NCBI RefSeq assembly: GCF_014204535.1
Contig: NZ_JACHLR010000012.1
Coordinates: forward strand, 62,001 to 126,000
Direction of reading: 5' to 3'
DNA from: Novosphingobium chloroacetimidivorans
Lineage (GTDB): Bacteria; Pseudomonadota; Alphaproteobacteria; Sphingomonadales; Sphingomonadaceae
Length of the DNA: 64,000 bases
Shown here: positions 8,499 through 17,210 of the stretch, piece by piece
Numbering within the stretch: the first letter of the stretch is position 1
How the letters are laid out: each line of letters opens with the position of its first letter
Program-made: the position numbers and the translations under genes
Notes under the pieces: generated by a model
What the model saw: only the letters and a program-made list of their open reading frames with translations
Databases searched by the model: none
What the model was told of the DNA's origin: nothing

Positions 8499-9485
8499 TT
8501 AACGCGCGCCCAGATCTCCCTGGCCGATGGTGCCGCTGGCCAGCTCCAGCATGCGGTCCAGGCTCTTCTTGGCGGCGAGGCGCAAAGGCTCCTCGATCTC
8601 GATCCGCGGCTCCAGGTCGCGAAGCGCGAGGTAGAGCTTCTCCATGGTGTTGAGCGCCATGTAGGGGCAGATGTTGCAGTTGCAGTTGCCGTCCGCACCG
8701 GGCGCGCCGATGAAGGTCTTGTCCGGCAGGGCAAGCTGCATCTGGTGGATGATGTGCGGTTCGGTGGCGACGATCAGCGTGTCGCCCGGCATCGTCTTGG
8801 CAAACTGCAGGATGCCGCTGGTCGATCCGACATAGTCCGCATGGTCGACGATCGTCGGCGGGCATTCGGGATGCGCGGCGATCGGCGCACCGGGGTTCTG
8901 CGCCTTGAGCTTCAGCAGCTCGGTCTCGCTGAAGGCCTCGTGGACGATGCACACGCCCGGCCACAGCAGCATGTCGCGGCCGAACTTGCGGTTGAGATAG
9001 CCGCCCAGGTGCCGGTCGGGCCCGAAGATGATCTTCTGGTCCTTCGGGATCTGCGCCAGGATCGTCTCCGCGCTCGAGCTGGTGACGATCACGTCCGATA
9101 GTGCCTTCACCTCGGTCGAGCAGTTGATGTAGGTCAGCGCGATGTGATCGGGATGCGCCTCACGGAAAGCCTTGAACTTTTCCGGCGGGCACGAATCCTC
9201 GAGGCTGCAGCCCGCGTCCATGTCGGGCAGCACCACGATCTTCTCGGGGCTGAGGATCTTGGCGGTGTCGGCCATGAACTTGACCCCGCAGAACGCGATC
9301 ACCTCGGCATCGGTGTCGGCCGCCTTGCGGCTGAGCTCCAGCGAGTCCCCCACGAAGTCCGCGATGTCCTGCAGTTCGGGCTTCTGGTAATAGTGCGCGA
9401 GGATAACCGCGTTGCGCTCCTTGCGCAGCCGATCGATCTCGGCGCGCAAGTCTACTCCGGTCAGGTTGAGGGTCTGTGCGGTCAT
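8499..9485 (-). CDS. nadA: Quinolinate synthase A
   Basis: A 328-residue cytoplasmic enzyme condensing iminoaspartate with dihydroxyacetone phosphate to give quinolinate in NAD synthesis. Family signatures include LAHYYQKPELQDIADFVGDS, the GCSLEDSCPP segment, HPECPP, and the cluster-ligand region GNCNCNICPYM; three conserved cysteines hold a 4Fe-4S cluster. The start is ATG 9483-9485 with AGGGG ahead; the frame extending to 10286 is non-coding. nadB and nadC are not nearby. Confidence 0.97.
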   Translation of the reverse strand: MTAQTLNLTGVDLRAEIDRLRKERNAVILAHYYQKPELQDIADFVGDSLELSRKAADTDAEVIAFCGVKFMADTAKILSPEKIVVLPDMDAGCSLEDSCPPEKFKAFREAHPDHIALTYINCSTEVKALSDVIVTSSSAETILAQIPKDQKIIFGPDRHLGGYLNRKFGRDMLLWPGVCIVHEAFSETELLKLKAQNPGAPIAAHPECPPTIVDHADYVGSTSGILQFAKTMPGDTLIVATEPHIIHQMQLALPDKTFIGAPGADGNCNCNICPYMALNTMEKLYLALRDLEPRIEIEEPLRLAAKKSLDRMLELASGTIGQGDLGAR

Positions 9486-9562
9486 GGTATCCCCTGGGTC
9501 TTTGATCGCCCATGTAGTGAGTGCGCCTCGCCAGCCCAAGGACTTTCGCGAGAGACTTGGCG

Positions 9563-10228
9563 CTATCGGGCGGTCGGCGCGGGCTCGACTTCGAAGCGCG
9601 CGTTCACCGTCACATCTCCGAAGCCGGCGACTTGCAGCGGGATGGCAAGGTTCTGGCGTAACGCCTCCTTGGCGGCCGATCGCGCCAGGGTCATCAGCAC
9701 CGGATTGCTGGCCTGCTGCCTCGCCTGCTGCTCCGCCAACCGGGTGTTGGTGCGGCTGAGCGAGTCCTGCGCCTCGCGGCTGATCCACACGCCTTCGCGC
9801 AAGTATTGCGCCCTGCCCTCGTCGAGGTTGGGCGTACCGACGCTGAGAGGTGGCAGCAGCACATCGAGCGTATGCGTGGCCGTGTTCCAGGCGAGGCGGT
9901 TGCGATCCATCTTCGACAGGTCGAGCGAATAGTCGACCCGTGCCGGGATCACCGCGACTTGCCGCGACTTGACAAAGCCTAGCAGCCGGCTGTCCTCGGC
10001 GGCGACCACGGGCGCCAGTTGGGCGCTGAACACGGTCAGCCGGTTCTGCTTTTCGAACGCGACGATGGTCGTGCCGATCGGATCGCCGCCGCCTCGCGGC
10101 CAGAACGCGCGATATCCAAGCCATGCGGCGAGCGCGAGCATGACGATGAACAGCAGCCAAGGCAGCGCCTGGGTTCGAGCGAGGGCTCTCCGGCGTTCGG
10201 CCGGCGGGGCATCGGGAGTGGTGATCAT
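9563..10228 (-). CDS. DUF4230 membrane-anchored protein
   Basis: A 221-residue protein with one transmembrane helix at about 23-42 (LPWLLFIVMLALAAWLGYRA) and a carboxy-terminal extracytoplasmic DUF4230 domain. The domain is beta-rich to about residue 140, then a long helix, ending in VAGFGDVTVNARFEVEPA. Function unknown. It lies 77 bp upstream of nadA on the same strand. ATG at 10226-10228 was chosen; a TTG six codons upstream is possible. Confidence 0.75.
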   Translation of the reverse strand: MITTPDAPPAERRRALARTQALPWLLFIVMLALAAWLGYRAFWPRGGGDPIGTTIVAFEKQNRLTVFSAQLAPVVAAEDSRLLGFVKSRQVAVIPARVDYSLDLSKMDRNRLAWNTATHTLDVLLPPLSVGTPNLDEGRAQYLREGVWISREAQDSLSRTNTRLAEQQARQQASNPVLMTLARSAAKEALRQNLAIPLQVAGFGDVTVNARFEVEPAPTAR

Positions 10229-10381
10229 GCGACAGGAACGCGGCAAGGTGGAGGGGTGTTCCGCCGCTTGCGAGCGCGCCTTTCACCGTTGGTCAGCGAG
10301 CCTTCTTTCTGCAATCGACGCGCCGCCGACAAAGGGCAACCGGGCGATGGTGGACGCGCCATCACGCCCGCTCGTCGCCAG

Positions 10382-11431
10382 TCAGAGCAAATGCCCCGTC
10401 CGATCGCGCTTGGTATCCAGATACCGGGCGTTGTGCGGATTGGGCGGCAGCTGGTGCGGCACGCGCTCCATCACCGTCACGCCCACCTCTTCGAGCGCAG
10501 CGACCTTGGCCGGATTGTTGGTCATCAAGCGGATGGCATGGACCCCCAGCAAGTCCAGCATGCGCGCGGCGACCGGAAAGTCGCGCGCCTCGGTCGGCAA
10601 TCCGAGCCGGTTGTTGGCGTCCACCGTATCGAACCCCTGGTCCTGCAATCGATAGGCCCGCAGCTTGTTGACGAGGCCTATCCCTCGCCCCTCCTGCCGC
10701 AAGTAGAGCAGCACGCCCCAGCCCCCTTGCGCGGCCTCTGCCGCCATCGCCCGCAGCGCGGCGTCGAGCTGCGGACCGCAATCGCACTTGAGCGAACCGA
10801 GGATGTCGCCGGTCAGGCACTCGGAATGAAGCCTTACCAGCGGGGGGCGATCGCCATCCTGCGTGCCGATCACCAGCGCCACGTGCTCGCGCATGTCGTC
10901 GCGCGAGCGGAAGGCAACGATCTCGGCCTCGTCGGTCGCCGCGACCGGCAAGTGCGCGCGCGACGCGATTGCGAGCCGTCCCGTGTCCTTCCATGCGGTC
11001 AGGTCGGTGGCGACGACGACCTGCGGCTCCTCTGCCGCGACTGGATCGACGAGAAAGGCCGGCAGGATGCCCGCCAATCGCGCCAGCTCCATCGCAGTCT
11101 TCGCGGCATCGAGATCGGCGATGGGATCCGCGGCGAACGGCCCCTTCATCGGGTATACCAGGTCCAGCGCCGGATCGGCGATGGCGCGCGCCGCGGACAG
11201 GTCAAAGGGTTCGGCGCCGCGGATCAGCACCGGTGCTTCGGGCACCGCGGCCTCGCGCTGGTTGGCGAGCTTCAAGGTCACTGCCCGGGCAGCGGAGATC
11301 AGCATGCGCGACCCTTGCGCGCCAGGCGCAAAGCCGGTTTCGGCAGGCAGCAACGTGAACGCCGCGGCTCCTGAAGCGGAAGCGACCTGGATCGGCCAGC
11401 CATGGCGCAGCGCGTCGATCGACAGCGCCAC
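10382..11431 (-). CDS. ribA: GTP cyclohydrolase II with degenerate RibB-like N-terminus
   Basis: A 349-residue protein. Residues ~150-345 carry the complete GTP cyclohydrolase II domain of riboflavin synthesis: the zinc site HSECLTGDILGSLKCDCG, LRQEGRGIGL and the carboxy-terminal NPHNARYLDTKRDRTGHLL. The first ~150 residues begin ALSIDALRHGWPIQV, reminiscent of the RibB (DHBP synthase) start, but the RibB catalytic acidic motif is absent, so this part is probably non-catalytic. GTG at 11429-11431 is the best start, 23 bp after the exonuclease III stop. No clear ribosome binding site is visible. Confidence 0.85.
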   Translation of the reverse strand: MALSIDALRHGWPIQVASASGAAAFTLLPAETGFAPGAQGSRMLISAARAVTLKLANQREAAVPEAPVLIRGAEPFDLSAARAIADPALDLVYPMKGPFAADPIADLDAAKTAMELARLAGILPAFLVDPVAAEEPQVVVATDLTAWKDTGRLAIASRAHLPVAATDEAEIVAFRSRDDMREHVALVIGTQDGDRPPLVRLHSECLTGDILGSLKCDCGPQLDAALRAMAAEAAQGGWGVLLYLRQEGRGIGLVNKLRAYRLQDQGFDTVDANNRLGLPTEARDFPVAARMLDLLGVHAIRLMTNNPAKVAALEEVGVTVMERVPHQLPPNPHNARYLDTKRDRTGHLL

Positions 11432-11454
11432 CCGGCGGGACGGCGAGGCCTCGC

Positions 11455-12246
11455 TCAGAGATCGAACTCGGTGATCAGCGGCACGTGATCGCTCGGCTGC
11501 TCCCAGCGCCGCGTCTCCTCGACGAAGCGGTGCGCGCGGGCTTGCGGCGCGAGTTCGGGACTGGCCCACATGTGGTCGAGCCGGCGACCCTGGTCCTTCT
11601 CGCGCCAGTAGCTGCGATAGGACCACCAGGAATAGTTGCGCTCGGGCGCCGGGATGAACCGACGGCCCAGGTCGACCCAGCCGTGCGCATCGCGGAATGT
11701 GCCAAGCGTCTCCACTTCGATGGGCGTGTGGCTGACCACCTTGAGCAGCGCCTTGTGATCGTAGACGTCGCAATCGAGCGGCGCGACGTTGAAGTCCCCG
11801 ACGATCAGCGTCGGCCGGTCGATGGCGTCCGCCCATCGCGTCATCCGTCCCAGGAAGTCGAGCTTCTGGCCGAACTTGGCGTTGACCGCGCGGTCGGGCA
11901 CGTCGCCGCCTGCGGGAATGTAGACGTTCTCGACGATCAGGCCCTGCCCGGCGCCGAGCAGCTCGATGCCGATGTGACGGGCTTCGCCGTTGTCCTGCCA
12001 GTCATGCTTCGAGAAGTCGCGGAACGGCAGGCGGCTGACGGTCGCGACGCCGTGGTAGCCCTTCTGGCCGTGGACGGCGCGGTGCACGTAGCCGAGCCGC
12101 TCGAACATCTCGTGCGGGAACAGGTGCTCGGCGACCTTGATCTCCTGAAGGCAGAGCACGTCGGGGGCCTGTTCGGTGAGGAAGCGCTCGACCTGATCGA
12201 TGCGCAGGCGGACCGAGTTGATGTTCCAGGTGGCGATACTGACCAT
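11455..12246 (-). CDS. xth: Exodeoxyribonuclease III
   Basis: A 263-residue AP endonuclease / 3'-5' exonuclease of base-excision repair (EEP fold). Motifs in order are ATWNINSVR (about 5-13), the metal-binding LCLQEIK (E35 region), YIPAGGD, VGDFNVAP, and the terminal catalytic SDHVPL. Full family length. It is probably co-transcribed with ribA downstream, and a candidate small RNA lies just upstream. Confidence 0.95.
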   Translation of the reverse strand: MVSIATWNINSVRLRIDQVERFLTEQAPDVLCLQEIKVAEHLFPHEMFERLGYVHRAVHGQKGYHGVATVSRLPFRDFSKHDWQDNGEARHIGIELLGAGQGLIVENVYIPAGGDVPDRAVNAKFGQKLDFLGRMTRWADAIDRPTLIVGDFNVAPLDCDVYDHKALLKVVSHTPIEVETLGTFRDAHGWVDLGRRFIPAPERNYSWWSYRSYWREKDQGRRLDHMWASPELAPQARAHRFVEETRRWEQPSDHVPLITEFDL

Positions 12247-12359
12247 GCCGGCGCTTTAGGGATGCAAGGGCGCAAATGCCAGAGGGCGGTGTCCGCCATC
12301 GGCATGGCACGATCTACCCGCCGCCCCTCGCGACAGACCATCTGATGGGTGCTGCAGAC

Positions 12360-12483
12360 AAATGAAAACCCTCGAGCCGGGGGCAGAGGCTCGAGGGTTC
12401 CATTGAGCGTTCGTCACGCTTGTCAGCCAGCTGATGTGGAGGCCGGGCAACAGGGGGGAAACCCGCCTCAAGCCTTGCTGACC
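12360..12483 (-). ncRNA. Candidate small RNA between lolA and xth
   Basis: About 120 nt with its own sigma70-like promoter and a Rho-independent terminator. Reading the minus strand: an outer stem GTCAGC / GCTGAC encloses an inner stem GAGGCGGG / CCCGGCCTC (one bulged G) with a C-rich loop, followed by AGCGT-GACGA-ACGCT, then the terminator stem and TTTTCATTTG. No coding frame with a ribosome binding site fits. It does not show 4.5S, 6S, tmRNA or RNase P signatures that I could recognise. This accounts for most of the 340-bp gap 12247-12586. Confidence 0.5.
12367..12399 (-). terminator. Rho-independent terminator of the candidate small RNA
   Basis: A 12-bp perfect stem (AACCCTCGAGCC / GGCTCGAGGGTT) with a 9-nt loop is followed on the minus strand by TTTTCATTTG. 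It lies ~190 bp past the lolA stop, so it ends either the small RNA or read-through from lolA. Confidence 0.7.
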
Positions 12484-12488
12484 ACCCT

Positions 12489-12516
12489 TATCTAGGAGCT
12501 TTTGCCTTGCTGCCAA
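12489..12516 (-). promoter_or_regulatory. Promoter of the candidate small RNA
   Basis: On the minus strand TTGGCA (12516-12511), a 16-bp spacer and TAGATA (12494-12489) form a good housekeeping-type promoter. The predicted start is near 12482. Confidence 0.45.
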
Positions 12517-12586
12517 GTGAACGGAACGGCCCCTTTTGTCGCCATTTGTCGCATTGAGTGGTCCGATGCCGACGAGGCGTTCCTGG

Positions 12587-13234
12587 TCAACGACGAGTGT
12601 TGGGACGCGGGTCCTTCCACCTGAACGTGGAGTCCGGAACGGCAACCCCATACTGCTGATTGCTGAGGCGGACGGTGGTGCGCTTGTTCTGCGAATCGAG
12701 CGCGACCCAGTAGGTCAGTTCCAGCCCGCCCGGCGCGGACGCCTTGCGCGTGAAGATCAGGGTGATGATCCCGTACTCGGGATGCTTGCGATCCCGGACC
12801 TCGACGCTGACCACGTTCGGATTGCCGGTCGGCTTGAGCGTGCCGAACTTGGACACGTCCCGGCGTGGGTCGAGGATCGCTCCCAAGGGGCTGTTGCCGA
12901 TGGGCCAGCGCTGCACCTGCTTCACTTCGTAGTCGACCAGCGTCAGCGCCTTGCCGTCGCCGACGATCAGCAGGGGTACGCCCTGCTGGTACTGGAAGCG
13001 GATCCGCCCCGGACGCTTGAGCGTCAGCACGCCGCTGACGGTCTGGCCCGATCGGTCGGTTTGGGTGAAATTCGCGCGCAGCGTGGAAATGCCGCGCAGC
13101 GCCTCCACCACTTCGCCAAGCTGGCTGCCCGACTGGGCAGCGGCAGGCGCGGAGACGGTGAAGGCGGGAACGCAAAGCGCGGCCAAAGCGGCCGCGCTCG
13201 CATACTTGCGGAAGGTCTTCAGAGTGTGGTTCAT
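12587..13234 (-). CDS. lolA: Outer-membrane lipoprotein carrier protein LolA
   Basis: A 215-residue periplasmic chaperone that carries lipoproteins from LolCDE to the outer membrane. The signal peptide spans about residues 1-34 (ending SAPAAAQS). The mature domain shows LRANFTQTDRSGQTVSGVLTLKRPGRIRFQY, the typical LolA start, and the DYEVKQVQRWPI strand. ATG at 13232-13234 has AGGGAG ahead and decides the start. It is preceded by rpmG on the same strand. Confidence 0.9.
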   Translation of the reverse strand: MNHTLKTFRKYASAAALAALCVPAFTVSAPAAAQSGSQLGEVVEALRGISTLRANFTQTDRSGQTVSGVLTLKRPGRIRFQYQQGVPLLIVGDGKALTLVDYEVKQVQRWPIGNSPLGAILDPRRDVSKFGTLKPTGNPNVVSVEVRDRKHPEYGIITLIFTRKASAPGGLELTYWVALDSQNKRTTVRLSNQQYGVAVPDSTFRWKDPRPNTRR

Positions 13235-13306
13235 AGGCTCCCTATGCGGGTCCCAGCCTTGAACCGGCCCTGAATCGTTCGGGCGCAAGTTCCGGGGGCT
13301 GGCCCC

Positions 13307-13474
13307 TTACTTGATCTTGGCTTCCTTGAACTCGACATGCTTGCGCACGACGGGATCGTACTTCTTGAAGCTCATTTTCTCGGTCGTGTTCCGGGGATTC
13401 TTCTTCGTCACGTAGAAGAAGCCGGTGTCGGCGGTCGAGACCAGCCGGATCTTGACGGTTGCGGGCTTCGCCAT
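13307..13474 (-). CDS. rpmG: 50S ribosomal protein L33
   Basis: A 55-residue protein: [20 protein letters not shown], then [20 protein letters not shown] and a Lys-rich end. This is the expected length and pattern for alphaproteobacterial L33. It lacks the CxxC zinc motifs found in some bacteria, so it is the zinc-independent form. The frame was found by direct translation. Confidence 0.95.
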   Translation of the reverse strand: MAKPATVKIRLVSTADTGFFYVTKKNPRNTTEKMSFKKYDPVVRKHVEFKEAKIK

Positions 13475-13630
13475 GGCGCTTGTCCTGTTCCTTTAGAGCC
13501 GCGCCGTGGCGGCCGCTGTACGCTGTTTCAAAACGAATGAGGGCGGCAACAACGCACCGCCCCGCAAGGCTGCGGCCCATGACGGATGAGCGCGGGTGAG
13601 TCAAGCCGCAGCTTGCGGCGCGCGCCCGCT

Positions 13631-14410
13631 TTAACCCTCGTCGAAAGAGGCAATCGGCTCGAGAATCCCGAACTCCTCGCGCGCCGGTTCATGGTCGAGC
13701 GGCTTGAAATCCAGCTCGGACGCTTCGCAATGCGTGTCGGGCAAGCGATCGAGCAAGTTGCGGATCAGCGTCAAGCGGCCGCGCCGCTGGTCGTTGAAGT
13801 CCACCAGCGTCCAGGGGGCATGGGGCGTATGCGTGGCCGCCAGCATCGCCTCGCGCGCCTGGGTGTAGGCGACGTACTTGTCCCGTGCCGCGAGGTCGAT
13901 CGGAGAGAGCTTCCAGCGCTTGAGGGGATCTTCAAGGCGCTCGGCCAGTCGCTTCTCCTGCTCCTCCTGGTCGCAGGTGAGCCAATACTTGAACAGCAGG
14001 ATGCCGTCGTCGACCAACGCCTTCTCGAATGCCGGCGCATGCTCCAGGAACGCGCCAACCTGCTCGGGCGTCGCATAGCCCATCACGCGCTCCACGCCCG
14101 CGCGGTTGTACCAGCTGCGGTCGAACAGCACGATCTCGCCGCGCGTGGGCAGATGCGGCACGTACCGCTGGAAGTACCATTGCCCCTGCTCGCGCTCGCT
14201 CGGCGCGGAGAGCGCGACGACACGGCATTGGCGCGGATTGAGGACATGGCTGATAGCGTCGATGGCGCCGCCCTTGCCTGCCGTGTCGCGCCCTTCGAAC
14301 AGCACGACGATGCGGGCGCCCGTGGCGGCAGCCCAGCGGGCCATGCCGACGAGTTCGAGCTCCAGCGGTTCGAGCGCGGCTTCGTAGGCCTTGCGCTTCA
14401 GCCCGCCCAT
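13631..14410 (-). CDS. ppk2: Polyphosphate kinase 2
   Basis: A 259-residue PPK2-family enzyme that transfers phosphate between polyphosphate and nucleotides. Motifs: Walker A FEGRDTAGKGG (about 38-48), Walker B-like VLFDRSWYNRAGVERVMG, and the conserved KLSPIDLAARDKYVAYTQAR. It is a single-domain PPK2; nucleotide preference cannot be read from sequence. Its start codon overlaps the stop of uppP, so the two are translationally coupled. Confidence 0.93.
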   Translation of the reverse strand: MGGLKRKAYEAALEPLELELVGMARWAAATGARIVVLFEGRDTAGKGGAIDAISHVLNPRQCRVVALSAPSEREQGQWYFQRYVPHLPTRGEIVLFDRSWYNRAGVERVMGYATPEQVGAFLEHAPAFEKALVDDGILLFKYWLTCDQEEQEKRLAERLEDPLKRWKLSPIDLAARDKYVAYTQAREAMLAATHTPHAPWTLVDFNDQRRGRLTLIRNLLDRLPDTHCEASELDFKPLDHEPAREEFGILEPIASFDEG

Positions 14411-15219
14411 CAGCGCGACAGCAGGAACACGGCCAGCGCGCCGGCGACGATGCGGTACCAGGCGAAGGGCCCGAAGCCCGACCGGCTGACGAAGGCCATG
14501 AACGCCTTGATCACCACCAGCGCGACCACGAACGAGACGACGAAGCCGACGCCGATCTCCCACCATCCGACGGGCCCAGTTCCGGCGGCAAGAGCCTGGC
14601 GGTTGTCCAGCAGCTCCAGCGTCGTCGCGCCCACCATTGTCGGCACCGCCAGAAAGAAGCTGAATTCGGCAGCCGTGCGGCGCTCGATCCCCATGGCCAG
14701 CGCCCCCATGATCGTCGCGCCGGAGCGACTGACGCCGGGCACCATCGCCAGGCACTGCGCGATGCCCACTCCCAGGCATTGGGACATGGGCAGTTCCGCG
14801 ACGCCGGTCAGCGGCCCGGGCTTGGCGATCTTCTCGACCGCGAGGATTGCGATACCGCCCACGATCAGCGCGTAACCAACGATGATCGGCGCTTCCAGCA
14901 TCGCGTCGATATAGTCCTTGAGCAGCACGCCCAGCACCGCCGAGGGCAGGAACGCCAGCAGCACGTTGCGCACGAACCGGATGCTCGTCGGGTTGAGCAC
15001 CAGCAGACCGGAGCCGACTGCCCAGAAGGTCCTCCAGAACTGCACCACCACGGCCAGGATGGCACCTAGCTGGATGACGATGTTGAACACCTTCCAGGTG
15101 TCTGCATCGTACCCGAACAGCGCGGAGGCCAGGATCAGGTGCCCGGTCGAGGAGACGGGCAGGAACTCGGTGAGGCCCTCGACAATGCCGAGGAGGATGG
15201 CGGTGAGCGTCAGTGTCAT
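14410..15219 (-). CDS. uppP: Undecaprenyl-diphosphatase
   Basis: A 269-residue inner-membrane enzyme (BacA family) recycling undecaprenyl pyrophosphate for cell-wall synthesis. It carries the two signature motifs EGLTEFLPVSSTGHL (about 14-28) and PGVSRSGATIMGAL, and about eight helices. The ATG at 15217-15219 was chosen; the preceding ribosome binding site is weak. Its TGA overlaps the ppk2 ATG by one base. Confidence 0.95.
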   Translation of the reverse strand: MTLTLTAILLGIVEGLTEFLPVSSTGHLILASALFGYDADTWKVFNIVIQLGAILAVVVQFWRTFWAVGSGLLVLNPTSIRFVRNVLLAFLPSAVLGVLLKDYIDAMLEAPIIVGYALIVGGIAILAVEKIAKPGPLTGVAELPMSQCLGVGIAQCLAMVPGVSRSGATIMGALAMGIERRTAAEFSFFLAVPTMVGATTLELLDNRQALAAGTGPVGWWEIGVGFVVSFVVALVVIKAFMAFVSRSGFGPFAWYRIVAGALAVFLLSR

Positions 15220-15356
15220 CGCCGCAGAGACATGACGCCGAGCCAAGACATGTCAATTGCACTCATGCGGCGGCGCACAATAAAGCTGGCGAAAGCTGGG
15301 CGCGAGCCGGGCAAAGTGTGGGACAGGGCAGGCCGCCGCCTACCCTGTCATCAGCA

Positions 15357-15524
15357 TCAAGCCGGGCGCGCCATCGCGGCGGCAGGATAATCGACCACTG
15401 CATTCAGGATCTTGCGGTAGTATCGCGCCAGCTCCAGGTGCAGCGTGCGCTTCTCCGGCCGGCGGGCACCGGCAGCAACGAGGTAGCAGCGGTCGATACG
15501 CCTCAAGAGAAACTCACGAGTCAT
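15357..15524 (-). CDS. Small basic conserved-looking protein
   Basis: A 55-residue ORF: MTREFLLRRIDRCYLVAAGA, then RRPEKRTLHLELARYYRKIL, ending YPAAAMARPA. The amphipathic LHLELARYYRKIL helix and codon use look genuine, though no ribosome binding site is strong. Function unknown. A hairpin lies just upstream (15551-15587). No other gene is apparent between uppP and glpK. Confidence 0.5.
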   Translation of the reverse strand: MTREFLLRRIDRCYLVAAGARRPEKRTLHLELARYYRKILNAVVDYPAAAMARPA

Positions 15525-15550
15525 CTGCATCCGCATCTTCGTCTCCCGTC

Positions 15551-15587
15551 ATGGCATGTTCAACTCTAACAGTAGAGTTTGTGCCAT
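15551..15587. promoter_or_regulatory. Inverted repeat upstream of the 55-residue gene
   Basis: AACTCTA-ACAG-TAGAGTT (15562-15579) is a 7-bp perfect inverted repeat. A second complementary pair, ATGGCA (15551-15556) and TGCCAT (15582-15587), flanks it. It lies 27-63 bp before the start of the small gene and may be an operator or an attenuating hairpin. Confidence 0.4.
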
Positions 15588-15742
15588 CGATCGCAAGCGC
15601 ATGCAAATGCCGATGAGGCCAGTTGCAGAATGCTTGCGCTGAGCTGAACGAGCCACGGTGCGGCTGCGTTCCCGGTTCCGCAAGCTCTTGAAAACATACC
15701 CTTCGTGTTTCCACCTCAGCAGGTGCGAGCGATGACGCTGCG

Positions 15743-17209
15743 CTAGACGTGTCGCCGCAGACCCTCTCGCCACAAGGCAACACGGGACTCCCGAGCCGCG
15801 TCGGCCATGCCGCAGACGAAGGTCCGGCGCGCGCTGCCCATGCACATCGCGTCCTCGAGCGAGCGATGGATGCCCACTCCAACCCCGGCCAGCATCGCCG
15901 CGCCGAGCGCCGTGGTCTCGATGTCGGCGGGTCGTTCGACCGGCAACGCAAGGATGTCGGCAAGGTCCTGCGCGATCCAGTCGTTGGCGCTCATCCCGCC
16001 GTCGATTCGCAGCGTCTTCCACGCAGCGCCATCGGCCGCGAAAGCTTCCTGCAAGTCGTGGCACTGATGCGCCAGCGACTCCATCGCCGCGCGCACGATA
16101 TGGGCGCGGCTGGTGCCCTGCGTCAGACCCGCGACGACCCCGGTCGCATCCGGCTTCCAGTGCGGAGCGCCCAGCCCCGCGAGCGCCGGCACGAACAGCA
16201 CGCCGCCGTTGTCGGGCACGGCACGCGCCAGTTCCTCGCTTTCCGACGCGGTGCGGATCACGCCGAGCTCGTCGCGCAGCCACTTGATCAGGCTGCCCGC
16301 GACGAAGATCGAGCCCTCCAGCGCGTAAGTCCGCCGCCCGCCCTCCTGGCACAGCACGGTGCCGAGCAACCTGTGCGTCGAACGCGGCAGCTGGTCGCCC
16401 ATGTTGGTCAGCACGAATGCGCCCGTCCCGAACGTCGCCTTGGTCTCGCCGGGCGAGAGGCAGTGCTGCCCGATCGTTGCCGCCTGCTGGTCTCCCGCAA
16501 GTCCGCTGATCGGGATCGCCGCGCCGAGCAAGGCGGGATCGCAGTGGCCGATGAGGCCGTGGGTATCGACCACCTCGGGCAGAGCGGCGCGTGACACGCC
16601 GAACAGGTCGAGCAGGCCTTCGTCCCAGCTCGCACCATCGAGCGCCAGCAGCTGCGTGCGGCTGGCGTTGCTGGCATCGGAGACGTGCAGGCCACCCGTC
16701 AGCTTCCACACCAGCCAGCTCTCGACCGTGCCGAACGCCAGCCGATCGCCCAGCTCCCGCGCCGCCGGGACATTGTCGAGCACCCAGCGCATCTTGGTGC
16801 CCGAGAAGTACGGGTCGATGACCAAGCCGGTGAGCGCCTGCACCGCATCCTCATGCCCGTTTTCACGCAGCTGCGCGCAGAACGGCGCGGTGCGACGGTC
16901 CTGCCAGACGATCGCGCGCGTCACGGGCTCGCCGGTCTGGCGGTCCCAGGCGACCACCGTCTCGCGCTGGTTGGTGATGCCGAGCGCCGCGATTCGTGCC
17001 GGCCCACCGACTTGCTCGACGACCTGTCGAGCGCAGGCCAGCGTGCGCTCCCAGATCTCGTTCGCGTCGTGCTCGACCCAGCCGGGTTGCGGATAGTGCT
17101 GGGTGAGCTCGCGCTGGCAGACGTGCAGCGCCGTGCCGTCTGCGGCATAGACGATGGCGCGGGTCGATGTGGTCCCTTCGTCCAGGACCAGGATGCAGCC
17201 GTCCGTCAC
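15743..17209 (-). CDS. glpK: Glycerol kinase
   Basis: A 488-residue FGGY-family kinase phosphorylating glycerol to glycerol-3-phosphate. Motifs: ATP-binding LDEGTTSTRA (about 9-18), NQRETVVAW, the FGGY signature region GTVESWLVWKLTGG, and FGTGAFVLTNMG. The GTG start at 17207-17209 is preceded by GGGAG/GAGG and lies one base after the glpD stop. No glycerol facilitator or glpR regulator is nearby. Confidence 0.96.
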   Translation of the reverse strand: MTDGCILVLDEGTTSTRAIVYAADGTALHVCQRELTQHYPQPGWVEHDANEIWERTLACARQVVEQVGGPARIAALGITNQRETVVAWDRQTGEPVTRAIVWQDRRTAPFCAQLRENGHEDAVQALTGLVIDPYFSGTKMRWVLDNVPAARELGDRLAFGTVESWLVWKLTGGLHVSDASNASRTQLLALDGASWDEGLLDLFGVSRAALPEVVDTHGLIGHCDPALLGAAIPISGLAGDQQAATIGQHCLSPGETKATFGTGAFVLTNMGDQLPRSTHRLLGTVLCQEGGRRTYALEGSIFVAGSLIKWLRDELGVIRTASESEELARAVPDNGGVLFVPALAGLGAPHWKPDATGVVAGLTQGTSRAHIVRAAMESLAHQCHDLQEAFAADGAAWKTLRIDGGMSANDWIAQDLADILALPVERPADIETTALGAAMLAGVGVGIHRSLEDAMCMGSARRTFVCGMADAARESRVALWREGLRRHV

Positions 17210-17210
17210 C

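Noticed and set aside
12360..12483. Small RNA as 4.5S, 6S, tmRNA or RNase P
   Set aside because: None of the conserved sequence blocks of those RNAs could be seen, so it is left unclassified.
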